DNA of 64,000 nt from Nepenthes gracilis (lineage: Eukaryota; Streptophyta; Magnoliopsida; Caryophyllales; Nepenthaceae), in assembly GCA_033239525.1 (NCBI GenBank), contig BSYO01000019.1, forward strand, positions 10,460,592 through 10,524,591. Reading direction: 5' to 3'. How positions within the stretch are numbered: position 1 is the stretch's first letter; each line of letters opens with the position of its first letter. The notes beneath the pieces are model-generated. The model was not told where the DNA came from. It did not search any database and was given only the letters and a program-made list of their open reading frames with translations. Below are positions 21,321-32,282 of this stretch, piece after piece. Position numbers and translations under genes: made by a program.

Positions 21321-22216
21321 CAAGATCTGTACTGTTCAGCTATGTTAACTGCTTACCGATTTTTGATTTCCAATTTCCGTTATTGGCTACTATACTGACT
21401 TCTATTACTGGTTACCATACTAATTACAGGTTCTTCATTACGATTTCGACTCTACTGAATTTTGTTTATCGAGGACCGATTTACCGATCTCAATGGATGA
21501 TTTACATTTCGATTTTTGATTTCGACTTCGATTTATGAAGTACATTTCTTTGTCAAGTATGATTTTTACGCTTCGAATTGCTTTATGTCCGAACTTACAT
21601 TTCGCATCGTTACATGACTGTTCTGCATCGTGGTTTTACTGCTCATGTGCATGTACCTTGTTGAGCCTTGGCTCACTGTTTTACTGTTTTATCCCCCTCC
21701 AGATGAGGCAGTAGAGCTATTTTAGTATTTTCTCCCCCTCCAGATGAGACAGTAGAGCTGTTACCTGATAAAAATGAGTAGACCAAGAGGAGCTTTTGAA
21801 GGTTTTTGAGGACTTAGAGCATTGTGGAGCTGCTTTTTGAAGAGCTTGTGGATGCAAATACTTAGCTAGAAATGTGATTTTTGCATACCGATTTCCATGT
21901 CTATTGATGTTGTAGAACATGTAGATTTTTGTATGAAAAGCTTATGATATGTCTGTCGGTAAAATAAAAAGCTATGCTTCTGCAGGTTCTTAGTTTACTT
22001 TCGCTATATACTCTGGATTTACTGTGTAGGTCCTAGATGGCATCTCGTTATTATACTGTTAGTGTAGTAAATATTTTTATGGATTTGTGCCAAGGATGGT
22101 ACATGTGATCCTGTGAATGTTTGTTGTGAAAATTGTGAATGATGGATAATTGTGTTTCTGTTTGACGGAAGCTTTTGATGACACACAAAAAAAAAAACCC
22201 GTTCCGTCACACCACT

Positions 22217-22934
22217 TAAATGATGATAAAATACTTCACTATTGTGACTTCAAATGATGTGTTTGGGTTGAATTAGTTGATTTATTAATATACCAACGAG
22301 GTCTTTAAGTTGCTAAGTAAAGAGATATTAAAATAAACGATGGATTAGGAGCCACCTCGAACCCGTGGTAACCATATAATTGCAGTCCAGATCTTGCTAA
22401 CAGTTGGGAGTTTATGAAAAGTAATTTCCCTCAGAATATGGACTTGAAATTTTGAGGCTGTTAAGCGTTAGGGTCTCGAGATATTAAGCAACGGTGTGAG
22501 ACTAAACCGAATCCGTAGAGAATATTATAATTCGAACTTCTTGTACTGTTGTAAATTGAGGATCTGTGAGAAATAATTTTTGTGGTTTGGATAAATCTAG
22601 AGCAAGACTAACACATTGGGTTGAATATTTGGAAGAGAATATGACAAAAAAATGGAAAAAAAAATGTAAAGTATCCTGCTTTTAAAATCTAATTGTACCT
22701 TGAATTTCATATTGGAAATTGGGCTAAAATGACTAAAATGCCAGGTTGTGATAGTGGCAGTAAAGTAAAACTGATCAAAATAGAGATAACCGATTGATCA
22801 GAGCACGCAGCGAAAGGATGATGAACCTGTGAATATATAAAGATGCTCAATATTGAGGTTCGGTGTGCCAGTGTGAAAGGAAATGAGGCATTTTCTAATT
22901 TCGAGGACGAAATTTTTTTTAAGTGGGGGAGAAT
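22217..22934 (+). mobile_element. Interior of the GAACC element, part 3, with polypurine tract
   Basis: Non-coding, ending TTCGAGGACGAAATT (about 22900) and the polypurine tract AAGTGGGGGAGAAT (22921-22934) that abuts the 3' LTR. The GAGGACGAAATT phrase is typical of the end of plant gypsy interiors. Confidence 0.75.
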
Positions 22935-24069
22935 TGTGAGATCCCAAAATAAAAAAGCCTAAAAATCGGAAGAAAATATCCTAACTTAATACTAGAGTAT
23001 TTTGATAAGGATGAAATCTGGAGTGATTTCTTGAGGCCGGAGTGATTTAACTTAAAAGGAGGAATGATTTTGTATTCCATGATGCCGGAGTGATTTAAGG
23101 ACCGGAAGTGGGTTAGGCCACTTGGAGACCGGAGTTGCCTTTTTGGTCTCTTGAAGCCACTGAAGGCCGAAGCACTTCATGAAATGACCGGAGTGAATTG
23201 TGTGCAGAGAGGCCGAAGTGGCCTTGAAGTCCGGAGTGGTTTTGTGTGTTGGTGAGGCCGGAGGAGAATTGTGGAGAAGAAATCCGAAGTTTATAAAAAG
23301 GCGATGGACGGAGTGAATAATAAGAAGTTAACCAGATTCAAAGATATTTACCGGATTGGAAGAGTTGACCGGATTTGGAGATGTTGACCGAAATTGAAGA
23401 GTTGACCGAATTTCTTGAAGGGTTTACAAAAATTGAAACTGGCAGCATTGGTAATAAATAAGGAGCAGTTGGCCGGAATAAATTATACAACTAAAGACAA
23501 AAATAAAACTTTAGGGTTTAGTCAGAATTCAACTAGGCGACGACCAAATGGAGTAGGTAAACTAATCTAGTTACCCCACCTACCCTCTGAGAAAAAGTAC
23601 CGAAGTAAGTTACCTGCCCCACTTACTCCACCGAACCCCTCCTCTGTAAATACCGGCAACGAGGTTGAAGTTGGGGCAAAATACAAGCCGCGGGAAGGGA
23701 GTGAAGGAGAGAGCTCCAAGACGGTAAAAACCGACTGTCAGGCAAGGAGGGAAGAAATTTGAGTCAGCCCGTCAGGCAAGTATACCTCGGACGTTAATTT
23801 TTAAGTCATGTTTTAAGAATATTGCAAGTATACGAAAAGAATCGTTCTGGATATCTGATTTTAAGATCATGATTTAATGCAAGTATATGCATGTTTCATT
23901 GCAAGTATATTTGATTCTAGATAAGTATATGTTATATGTACGTTGTTTGCCCTGATTATTGAGTAAAGAATAATTTCTGTTAACCGCACGCTTAAAAGAA
24001 GTTCAGTTTTCCATTAATGAAAATTAAATTCAGTTTTTTGGATAAAGAAATCAGTTCTGTTTTCCCATA

Positions 24070-25060
24070 ATGAAAAAGTACTCTGTCCTTCAGTAAAAAG
24101 TACTCCGGAAACTTCGGCTTTTAAAAGTATTCCGTCCCTTTGAGTAATAAGCACTCCGTTCCTTTTGAGTGAAAAGCACTCCGTCGGAAAAGAGCTCCGC
24201 CCGAAAAGCACTCCGGCTTTTTAACTCCGGCCTTGTATTAAGAAGATGGACTCTGTCCCTTGAGGAAAATGAACTCCAACTTTGTACTGAAAAATGAGCT
24301 CCGGCCTCAATTTAAAATAAACTACGGCTTTGTATTGAAAATGAACTCCGGCTTCTGAGAAAAAGAACTCCGTCCTTTTGTTGGAAAAAGAACTCCGGCC
24401 TTAATAAGAAAATGAGCTCCGGCCTTAATGTAAAAAGAACTCAGTCCTTAAAATAAACTCTGACTTTATATAAGAAAATGAGCTCCGGCCTTAATGTGAA
24501 ATAAACTCCAACTTTAAATGTACTCCGGCTTTTAATGAATGCCGTCCATTAAGAGAAATGAACTCCGGCTTTAATGAACTCCGTCTCTTAAATGAACTTT
24601 GCCCTTTAAGAGAACGAACTCCGGATTTAATGAACTCCGACTTTTAATGAATTCCGTCCTTTAAGAGAAATGAACTTTGGCTTTAAAATGAACTCTGGCC
24701 TTTATGAAAGAAAGAACTCTAGCTTTTAAATTTAAGTCCTCTGGCCTTTACGAAAGAAAGAACTCCGATTTTAAAGGAAACGTACTTTCGATTTTAAGAA
24801 GGAATTTGCACTCCGTTTTTAAGAAGGAAATGTACTCCGTTTTTAAGAAGGAATTTACACCCTAGTTTTAAAGGAAAGGCACTCCGTCCAAAAAGAGCTT
24901 CGTCCTTTTGAAAGTACTCCGTCCAAAAAGAGCTCCGTCCTTTTAAAATTACTCCGTCCAAGCTTTCTGAAGTCCGGCATTTTGAGGAAAAAGAACTTCG
25001 GCTTTTCTTGAACTCCAGATTTTGTCGATAAAGAACTCCGATTTCTGTCAAAAATGATCT
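24070..25060 (+). repeat. CTCCGTCC/CTCCGGCC array in the 3' LTR
   Basis: Collinear with the 5' LTR array, differing by substitutions and by gain or loss of individual units near 24830-24950. The minus frames at 24014-24211 and 24794-25051 are array translations. Confidence 0.9.
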
Positions 25061-25164
25061 CCGACTTCGTAACTGGAAATGAACCCCGGCTTTATTGAAA
25101 GTGGCTTTTAAGAAGGAAGTATTTCTGCTTATGTTATTTTGGGACCCGAGACTAACTACAGTCC

Positions 25165-25480
25165 AGGTAAGTTCTTAGGTGTGGCCTTAAAACTTACGGT
25201 GGTAATCGAGGATAACTCTGTCCATGGAGTGATTTGTGGTCTGCCCTGCCCTTGGGGCGTTACGGATAGGAGGAATTCTGTTACCGGCCTACCTTCGGGA
25301 GGCACCCTGTTCTGATCCCTCAAGATGGGATACTTCTGTTACCGGCCTACATTCGAGAGGCACTTTGTTCTGATCCCTAAAGATGGGATACTTCTGTTAC
25401 TGGCCTTAGATTGTGTGGAGTGAACACAATCTATCCTCGATTATTCGCCCCCTCAACTAGTAGGGGATACTGGCAGGGTT
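25165..25480 (+). other. Multi-hairpin domain, 3' LTR copy
   Basis: Closing stem at 25203-25214 and 25432-25443, GATTGTGT/ACACAATC at 25409-25416 and 25424-25431. Two full 58-bp units plus a degenerate one. Confidence 0.8.
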
Positions 25481-26164
25481 ATACTGTTCTGTTCAGATAC
25501 CGTTCTATTCTGATTCTGTTCTGTTCTGTTATACTGTTCTGTTCAGATACCGTTCTGTTCCGATTCTGTTCTGTTCTGTACCTTGTTCTATACCGTTATT
25601 ATTATACTGATTTCTGTTTCAATTACTATACTGTTTTGAATAAAAGAGGAGTTTCTGATTCTGCTTTCTGGATTATAATGATTACTGATCACCGATTTCT
25701 ATGATTTTCTGATAATCGTTCTATTCATGTATAGTTACATGACCATTCTGTATCATTATTTTACTACCCATGTGCATGTACTTCGTTGAAACTCGGCTCA
25801 CTGTTTTATGTTTTTTCCCGCAGATGAAGCTTTAGAGCTTGTGCCTGACGAGTTGGAGTGATTAGAGCTTGTCTGAAGGATTAAAGACCTCGGAAGCTTA
25901 TTTTGGAGAAATACTATTTTAATGACTTGATGGACTTCTATGGTTAAACATTTTGGTTATGTACTCGGAAAAGAATATCTTGGAATGAATAAGAATGCTT
26001 TCGCAAGTGTTAGAACAACTTCCGCTATATTTATTATGGTTAAAAGTATATAGGTCTTAGATGGCATTTGTGATCCTGTATTGCACCCAATTGGTTTAGT
26101 CGGATTTTCAATTGTGTTATGAATGACGGAATCAAAAAAAAAAAATCCGTTCCGTCACAGAACC

Positions 26165-28311
26165 AGTTGAAATAAAGTAGCTACTGATACTAATCTTTGG
26201 CTACTGTTTTTACTAATTTTTTGGCCGATTTAAAATCCACAAAAATTAATTATGACACTTTAATGAACCAGCAATATGTCATAAAATTGGTATAAATTTA
26301 TCTTTTGAAAATCTGATCGGTTCTGTCCAAGTGAAAGAACATGTTACTAAATTGACCAAAAGCAAACTGTGCATTGAAAAATCAGTGCATAATTTTGAAT
26401 CGAGTAAGAATAAAATTGGAAACGTTATATGAGTCCGTCCAAAATTTTGTGTTGATTATGAAAATATATAAAAAATAATTTTTTATGGTGATTTGACCAC
26501 TGAACTAAACCTAAGTTTAGCATCCTACCAATTAAAATCCTAAAGCTAGTGTGAGTAACAGAATTATCTACTGTAATCCGGCTGAACAGGTAACCAAATG
26601 ATTTCCAAACAGGCCTAAATTTAGTGACCCATAAGATAAACCTCTTACTAATATTGTGACAAAATGGCTCGTGAAATTGAGTTGAATAATTTATTGAATC
26701 AACCCTAGAACTGAACACTGCCACTGAATCAGCCGTTGCACCAGTCTAGCAATTTTGTTAAAAATGGGTAAACCGATTAGAAATTAAGTAATGAACCGAT
26801 CAAATATGACATGTTAAGATAGTAAACTGATTAAATATCAAATGAATTGGCCCATCATTATATGAACCGGCTGCTAAAAGTGGAAACCAAATCGGTTTTA
26901 GCAGCCAGTTCTAAATTCAGTAAGCAAGTTGAATAAGTGAACCGATTTAATTATAATTTTTAAAATGATGAACTGACCACTTACTTTGTAAATAATGGTA
27001 AACCGACTTATGTGATAAAATTAAAAAAAATATTATAAAAGGTCGAACCGGTCCATGAACCGGTTTTGTGATCAAGCCAGTTAAAAAAATTGAATGGAAA
27101 TGAATTGGTTAGTGAACCGATAAAATTATAAAATTTATGGATCGAAAGCCGAATAATATGTTTCATAAAAATTAGGCAAGCATATGTTAAAATTTAAATG
27201 AACTTATTTTTATGTTATATATTGATATGATTTTGTTATGGACATATATGATATATTTTATCGTGATTTTGTTATAAATGTATATGATATATTTATGCAC
27301 GAGTGAAAGCTAATATGATTTAATAAAAATATGAATAGTATTTTTAAGATATAAGGAAACTAAGGATTTTTACTTAGAGAATAGTATTCCCTGGAATGCC
27401 TTTAAATTTTAAGATATTATGGTACAAATTATTGTCTGAATAAGTATTGCTGTATGATTTTGGCCATTAATTGTGTGGACTGAATATAATCTATCCTATA
27501 CTCAGGATCTAAATAATGAGGATATAGCCTTTGATTGTGTGGACTAAATACAATTCATCATACTCTCGGGATGCAAATAAGGAGAATATGGTCTTTGATT
27601 GTGTAGATTGAATATAATCTAGATATCGATCGAACACTCTATTAGGTGGTAAGGTCTACTAACCCTGGTTTCTCAAGATATGTAAGGTAAGAATGTGGTG
27701 GTAAGTAAAAAAATTATGTACAAGAAAAAAATATCAATTATATTATAAAAATATTCTGAAAGTATATATGTATTTCACATGTATCACGACTCATATTTCT
27801 CTATATGATATATTTTTGAATAAAAATATGTATATTCTTTAACTATTATATTTTTATTGAGTATTTGACTCACTTTTGTTATTTTTTTTCCTTTAGATGT
27901 TTCATAAGAGTTCATACATGGTGAACAAAAGTAAAAAAAGAATCATTACATATGTATTAATTAGTAATGATGTAAGTAATTTAGTTTAAGTGCTAATATA
28001 AGAACTTGTAATTTTATAAGTATCTCAAAAATAAATTTGTTTTAATTTAGAAGTGTGTCCGCCAATTCCATGTGACTATCTTGTATATTTTGGTATAATT
28101 TTATAAGATGAATATTAAAATTTTAGTTGGCATTTTTTCTTATCACAAGTTATATTTATATTATTGTTGAATGAATGTCAGAGCCAATGATAATTGACAT
28201 TATTTTAGATCTTGTGTATTATGATTTATTATGATTTACAGATTATTATAGGTAAGCACATATTTCCTATGATTAAGGTTATTAATGGATACAAGAATGC
28301 GAAACCAGACA
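26165..28311 (+). repeat. LTR A, second part
   Basis: Continues LTR A after the inserted element. Contains degenerate GATTGTGT...ATA(C/T)AAT hairpin units near 27470-27620, then GACTCACTTTTG...TTTTCCTTTAG|ATG with AG at 27895-27896, the acceptor of the predicted LTR intron. Ends about GAAACCAGACA at 28311, followed by a decayed primer-binding site. The minus frame at 26425-26724 has a counterpart in LTR B at 30341-30640. Its peptide resembles nothing I know; the open frame is shared because the DNA is shared. Confidence 0.75.
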
Positions 28312-28775
28312 ATTGGTACTAGGGAATGAATAAGGAACATGTTTTAGGATTTAGATTGACTGAATTTGTTTGAGATTAAATTGTGATTGAGGTCAAGATT
28401 TTAATAATTTTGGGTTGAGATTTAAGATTGTTAGATTTCGGTCTGAAGTCTATGATTGATTGATTAAATTTAGGTTAAAACCTTCAGTTAGTTATTTAAG
28501 TTAACTAATATAATTAATGTTTTGAGACAGGATTAAGAGATGGTAGAACTTAGGAGCCAAGTGTGACAGGTAGAAATTTTAAATTTCTAGTATATGTATT
28601 TGAAAATTTTGAAGTAGCGCAGCGAAAGCATCTGAACTATCTTATTGGGATACAAGATTTGATTGGAGAATTGACATAGAAAACTTGAGAAAGTCTTCCT
28701 ATCTAATTAAGGATAGAGATAGTGATAGAAGTATATAAATTTCAAGGATGAAATTTTTTGTTAAGGAGAATAGAA
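28312..28775 (+). mobile_element. Minimal interior of the A/B element
   Basis: Begins ATTGGTACTAGGGA (28312 onward), a decayed form of the initiator-Met primer-binding site TTGGTATCAGAGA. Ends with a purine tract AAGGAGAATAGAA (28763-28775) after TTTCAAGGATGAAATT, which resembles the GAGGACGAAATT preceding the 3' LTR in plant gypsy elements. The 460 bp between have stops in all frames and no gag or pol similarity. Confidence 0.65.
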
Positions 28776-31700
28776 TTATAAGGATTGAGATTTCATAATT
28801 CATAATTCGGTAAACTAAAATACTTTATATAAAATTAAGATTAATGAACGGTAAAAATTTAGAAATCAATAACTCATTCCGAAGTGCGATAAAAATTTAT
28901 TTGATGAAACCAATTTTAATTTCGGTTAATAAAAGATAGAACAAATGATAGAAAATTAATTCGATTAACGAATTCTCAATCGATTAACAATTAAATTAAT
29001 TTTAGTTGACAACAAGATAACCCAATCACTGAATTTGCACTCGATTAATAATCGAATTTAACCCAATTGATCAAATATAATATAAATAAATAAAGTAAAA
29101 TTTAATATATTACAACCCAACACACACACATACTCAGCTGAACGTTCATAAATTCAGTAAGGATGGTCCACGTCTTCTGCATGATAGCAGCAGCCAAGCA
29201 GCCCAAAATTTCTTAGAATTTCATAAATCATCCAATCCATACATGACATAAGAGTCCTCACACGTGGCGCACTTAAAGAATTAAGCAGCACTTAACAAAA
29301 AATTAAGGAAAAGAAGAGAAAAGGCACGGCACCAGCAGTGAGGAAAAATCAGCTAGTGCTGATTCCATGCTCACACCATTAATTTTAATTGAATAAAAAA
29401 TAATTTGCATGGCCAAAAATAGGGAGGGACACATGGCACTTTGAGGATTAAAACACTTATTATAATAGCCAAAATTAACAACCAATGAAATACTAACAAG
29501 TAGCTTAAGAAGGAAGTAACACATTAGTACTTTTGCATGGCTTAGGAAGCTAAGAATTTATCACCTTATGGGATATGTGGCTGCTCCAAATTTATTTGAG
29601 GATGACTAGGCATATTGGCAAGAAAAATAAATAAAAGAAAGGAGAAAGAAAACTGAAGGAGACAGAAGGGAAAATCAGAGAGAATAGAGGGAGGAAAGCT
29701 AAACCAGAGAAAAGGAAGCTTGATTGGTTGCTTAAGGTTCAAATTGAATATAAAATTATTCCAGGTAAGAACATCTTTTCCTCTTTGATTTATTGTTTAA
29801 TTCTTGATATAATCTTCAAGTTTTGTTGTTTTAATACTTAAAATTCTTATCAAATTCACACTAGAATAGGAAAAGTTTAGAAACATATCTCCTGCTATCT
29901 TTATTGCTAAACTTTGCTGATATTTAAATTTTTACATACTTTATTTGATCAATTCATATCATAAAATTTATACTGTAAATAGTTTAAAATGTTGGCTAAA
30001 TCACCATATTTTGGTAAAAAAAATTATTTTTCATAAAATAAACCAATTCGAAGGAAAGAAAGTGGATTGGTAGAATGAACCAATTGAAACAGAGTAGCTA
30101 CTGATACTAATCTTTGGCTGCTGTTTTCACCAAATTTTTGGCCTATTCAAGACCACAAAAATCAATTATAACACTTTAATGAACTGACAATATGTCATAA
30201 AATTGGTATAAATTGATCATTTAACAATCTGACCGATTCTGACTAAGGAAAAGAACATGTCACTGAACCGATTAGAAACAAACCTGTGCATGAAAAATCA
30301 GTGCATAATTTTGAACCGGTTAAGGATAAAATTAGAAACTTTATATGAGCCAAACCAAAATTTTATACTGATTCTTGAAATATATGAAAAATAATTTTTT
30401 ATGGTGATTTGACCACTCAAGTAGACCTAAGTTTAGTAACATACCAATTGAAATCTTGAAGCCAGAGTGAGTAGCAAAATTAGTTGTTGTTATCTGGCTG
30501 AATTTGTGACCAAATGATTTCCAAACCGGCCTAAATTTAGTGACCCACAAGATAAACCTCTTACTGATATTGTGACAAAAAGACTTGTGAAATTGAGCTG
30601 AATAAGTCATTGAATTGGCCATAGAACTTAACACTACCATTTAATTGGCTGTTGCACCAACTTGGCAGTTTTGTTAAAAATTGGTGAACCGGCTAGGAAT
30701 TAAGTGATGAACTGATCAAATATGACATGTTAAAATAGTAAACGGATTAAATATCAAGTGGACCGGCCCATTATTGTGTGAATCGGTTACTGAAAGATAG
30801 AACCGAACCGGTTTCAGCAGCCAATTCTAAATTTAGCAAACAAGTTGAATAAGTGAACCGATTTATTTATGATTTTTATAATGATGAACTTGCCACTTAA
30901 TTTATAAATAATAGTGAACTGGCTCATGTGATAAAATAAAAAAAATATTATAAAAGGCCGAACTGGTACATAAACCTACTTTGTGATCAACCCAGTTAAG
31001 GAAAATTGAATAAAAATGAACCGATTAGTGAACCGATAAAATTATAAAATTTATGAACTAAAAGTTGAATAATATGTTTCATAAAAATTAGACCATCATA
31101 TTTTAAAATTTATATGAACTTATTTTTATATTATGCATTGATATGATTTTGTTATGAACATATATGATATATCTTATCATGATTTTGTTATAAATATATA
31201 TAATATATTTATACATGAGTGGAAGATAATATGATTTCATGAAAATATAAATTTTCTCTAAGATGAGAAAATTAAGAAGAAAAAATAAGATTATGACTAA
31301 AGGCTTTCATTATAAAATTTTTAGATATAAGGAAATTGAATTAAGAATTTATATTTAGAGGATAGTATTCCCTAACATATTTTAGGATATTATAGAACAG
31401 ATTGTTGTCTGAATGAATATCGCTATTTAATTTTGGCCATTGATTGTGTAGACTGAACACATCCATTATACTCTCAGGATGTAAATAATAAGGATATAAC
31501 TTTTGATTGTATGGATTGAACACAATCCATCCTACTATTGGAATATAAATAAGGAGAATATGTCCTTCGATTTTATGGATTGAACACAATCCAAATATCG
31601 ATCGAACGTTCCGTTAGCTGGTAAGGTCTATTAGTCCTGGTTTCTCAAGATATGTAAGGTAAGAATATACTGACAAATAAAAAAAATTATGTACAAGAAA

Positions 31701-32282
31701 AAAAAAGTCAATTGTATTATAAAAATATTCTAAAAGTATATATGTATTTTACATGTATCATAACTCCTATTCCTCTATATGATATATTTTTGAATAAAAA
31801 TATATGTCATTGACTATTATATTCTTTATGAGTATTTGGCCCACTTTTACTGTTTTCTTTCCCTTCAAATGCTTCACAAGAGTTCATGCCTAATGAACAA
31901 AAGTAAATAAAAACCATTAGATATGCGATAATTAGTAATAATGTAACTAATTTAATTTAAGTGTCAATGTAAGAACTTGTAATTTTATAAGTATCTCAAG
32001 AATGTATTTGTCTTAATTAGAAGTGTGTCCGCCAATTCTATGTGACTATCTTATAAGTTTCAACGTAATTTTATAAGATGAATATTAAAATTTTAGTTGG
32101 CATCTTTTCATATCATAAGCTGCATTTATATTATTATCGAATGAATATTAGAGCTATTAATTATTGGTATTATTTTGGATCCTATATATTATAATTTGTT
32201 ATAATTTACAGATTATTATAAGGTAAGAACATGTTTTCTATAATTAAAGTTATTAATAGATATAAGAATACGGGACGTGATA
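28776..32282 (+). repeat. LTR B
   Basis: Downstream LTR of the A/B element, about 3.5 kb, collinear with LTR A. Has the donor CCAG|GTAAGAAC at 29761-29772 and the hairpin units near 31440-31620. The acceptor region GGCCCACTTTTA...CTTTCCCTTCAA|ATG (31838-31871) has AG changed to AA. Ends about GGGACGTGATA, corresponding to the ACCAGACA end of LTR A. Confidence 0.75.
29765..31868 (+). other. Predicted LTR intron in LTR B (GT donor, acceptor mutated)
   Basis: At the position where LTR A has GC, LTR B has a canonical GT donor (CCAG|GTAAGAAC). The acceptor AG is AA here (TTTCCCTTCAA|ATG). Confidence 0.45.

Larger units (their letters stand above)
19633..21702 (+). other. Predicted GC-AG intron, CCACT solo LTR
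   Basis: Donor TAAG|GCAAGTGTACTTCGG 161 bp after the start of the TATA box. GGCTCACTG, then TTTTATCCCCCTCCAG|ATGA. A duplicated second acceptor follows at 21743. Confidence 0.55.
19163..22211 (+). mobile_element. Nested solo LTR, TSD CCACT (3.05 kb)
   Basis: Begins TGTGAGGACCCGAAACC and ends CCGTTCCGTCACA, flanked by CCACT at 19158-19162 and 22212-22216. Upstream of the TATA box (TATAAAAA, 19471-19478) are GGCTCGAGCCTTCTATCGAG-type GC-rich repeats. Then donor TAAG|GCAAGTG (19629-19639), array (20070-20880), hairpin domain (21070-21320), GGCTCACTG and acceptor ATCCCCCTCCAG|ATGA (AG 21701-21702). The acceptor is duplicated at 21742-21743. Small frames at 19248-19525 lie over the GC-rich repeats and are not recognisable genes. 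Confidence 0.92.
23776..25823 (+). other. Predicted GC-AG intron, 3' LTR
   Basis: Donor GTCAG|GCAAGTATACC; CTCGGCTCACTG; TTTTTTCCCGCAG|ATGA. Same exon-2 start ATGAAGCTTTAG as in the 5' LTR. Confidence 0.55.
10435..26159 (+). mobile_element. Non-autonomous LTR element with 3.2-kb LTRs, TSD GAACC
   Basis: Complete element inside LTR A. The 5' LTR (10435-13691) and 3' LTR (22935-26159) both begin TGTGAGAT(T/C)CCAAAAT and end CCGTTCCGTCACA. The 5-bp target duplication GAACC is at 10430-10434 and 26160-26164. A tRNA-Met primer site follows the 5' LTR and a polypurine tract precedes the 3' LTR. After removing two nested solo LTRs the interior is only about 2.6 kb, with no intact gag or pol. LTR ends and the TTCGAGGACGAAATT before the polypurine tract resemble the Tekay-type element at 55088, which suggests mobilisation by that lineage. 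The first 200 bp of the two LTRs differ at roughly 4-5% of sites by eye. Confidence 0.9.
22935..26159 (+). repeat. 3' LTR of the GAACC element
   Basis: Same order as the 5' LTR: U3 with CCGGAGTG motifs, donor CAG|GCAAGTA at 23773-23781, array 24070-25060, hairpin domain 25165-25480, branch point GGCTCACTG, acceptor TTTTTTCCCGCAG|ATGA (AG 25822-25823) and terminal hairpin 26124-26157. The TATA box has mutated to TGTAAAT at 23645-23651. The 58-bp repeat in the hairpin domain has one copy fewer than in the 5' LTR. Confidence 0.9.
10120..27896 (+). other. Predicted LTR intron in LTR A, interrupted by the GAACC element
   Basis: Donor TTTCAG|GCAAGAAC before the insertion. Acceptor side TTTGACTCACTTTTG...TTTTCCTTTAG|ATG after it (AG 27895-27896). 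Before the insertion the intron would have been about 2.05 kb. Confidence 0.45.
9127..32282 (+). mobile_element. Old non-autonomous LTR element (A/B), interrupted by a later element
   Basis: Two similar long LTRs lie in the same orientation: A (9127-10434 plus 26165-28311, split by the 10435-26159 insertion) and B (28776-32282). Both start TTATAA(T/G)GAT(C/T)GAG and run in parallel throughout. Examples are CTACTGATACTAATCTTTGG at about 26177 and 30099, and TGTGTCCGCCAATTC near 28053 and 32023. Between them lie only about 460 bp with no coding sequence. The organisation is that of a large retrotransposon derivative: very long LTRs, almost no interior. Original TG/CA ends are eroded and no convincing target duplication remains, so it is old. 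It must have used proteins from another gypsy element. Confidence 0.75.

Noticed and set aside
26425..30640. Similar 99-codon minus frames at 26425-26724 and 30341-30640, suggesting a conserved small gene
   Set aside because: Both sit at the same position of LTRs A and B, so similarity reflects DNA copying. The peptide is unrelated to known proteins.
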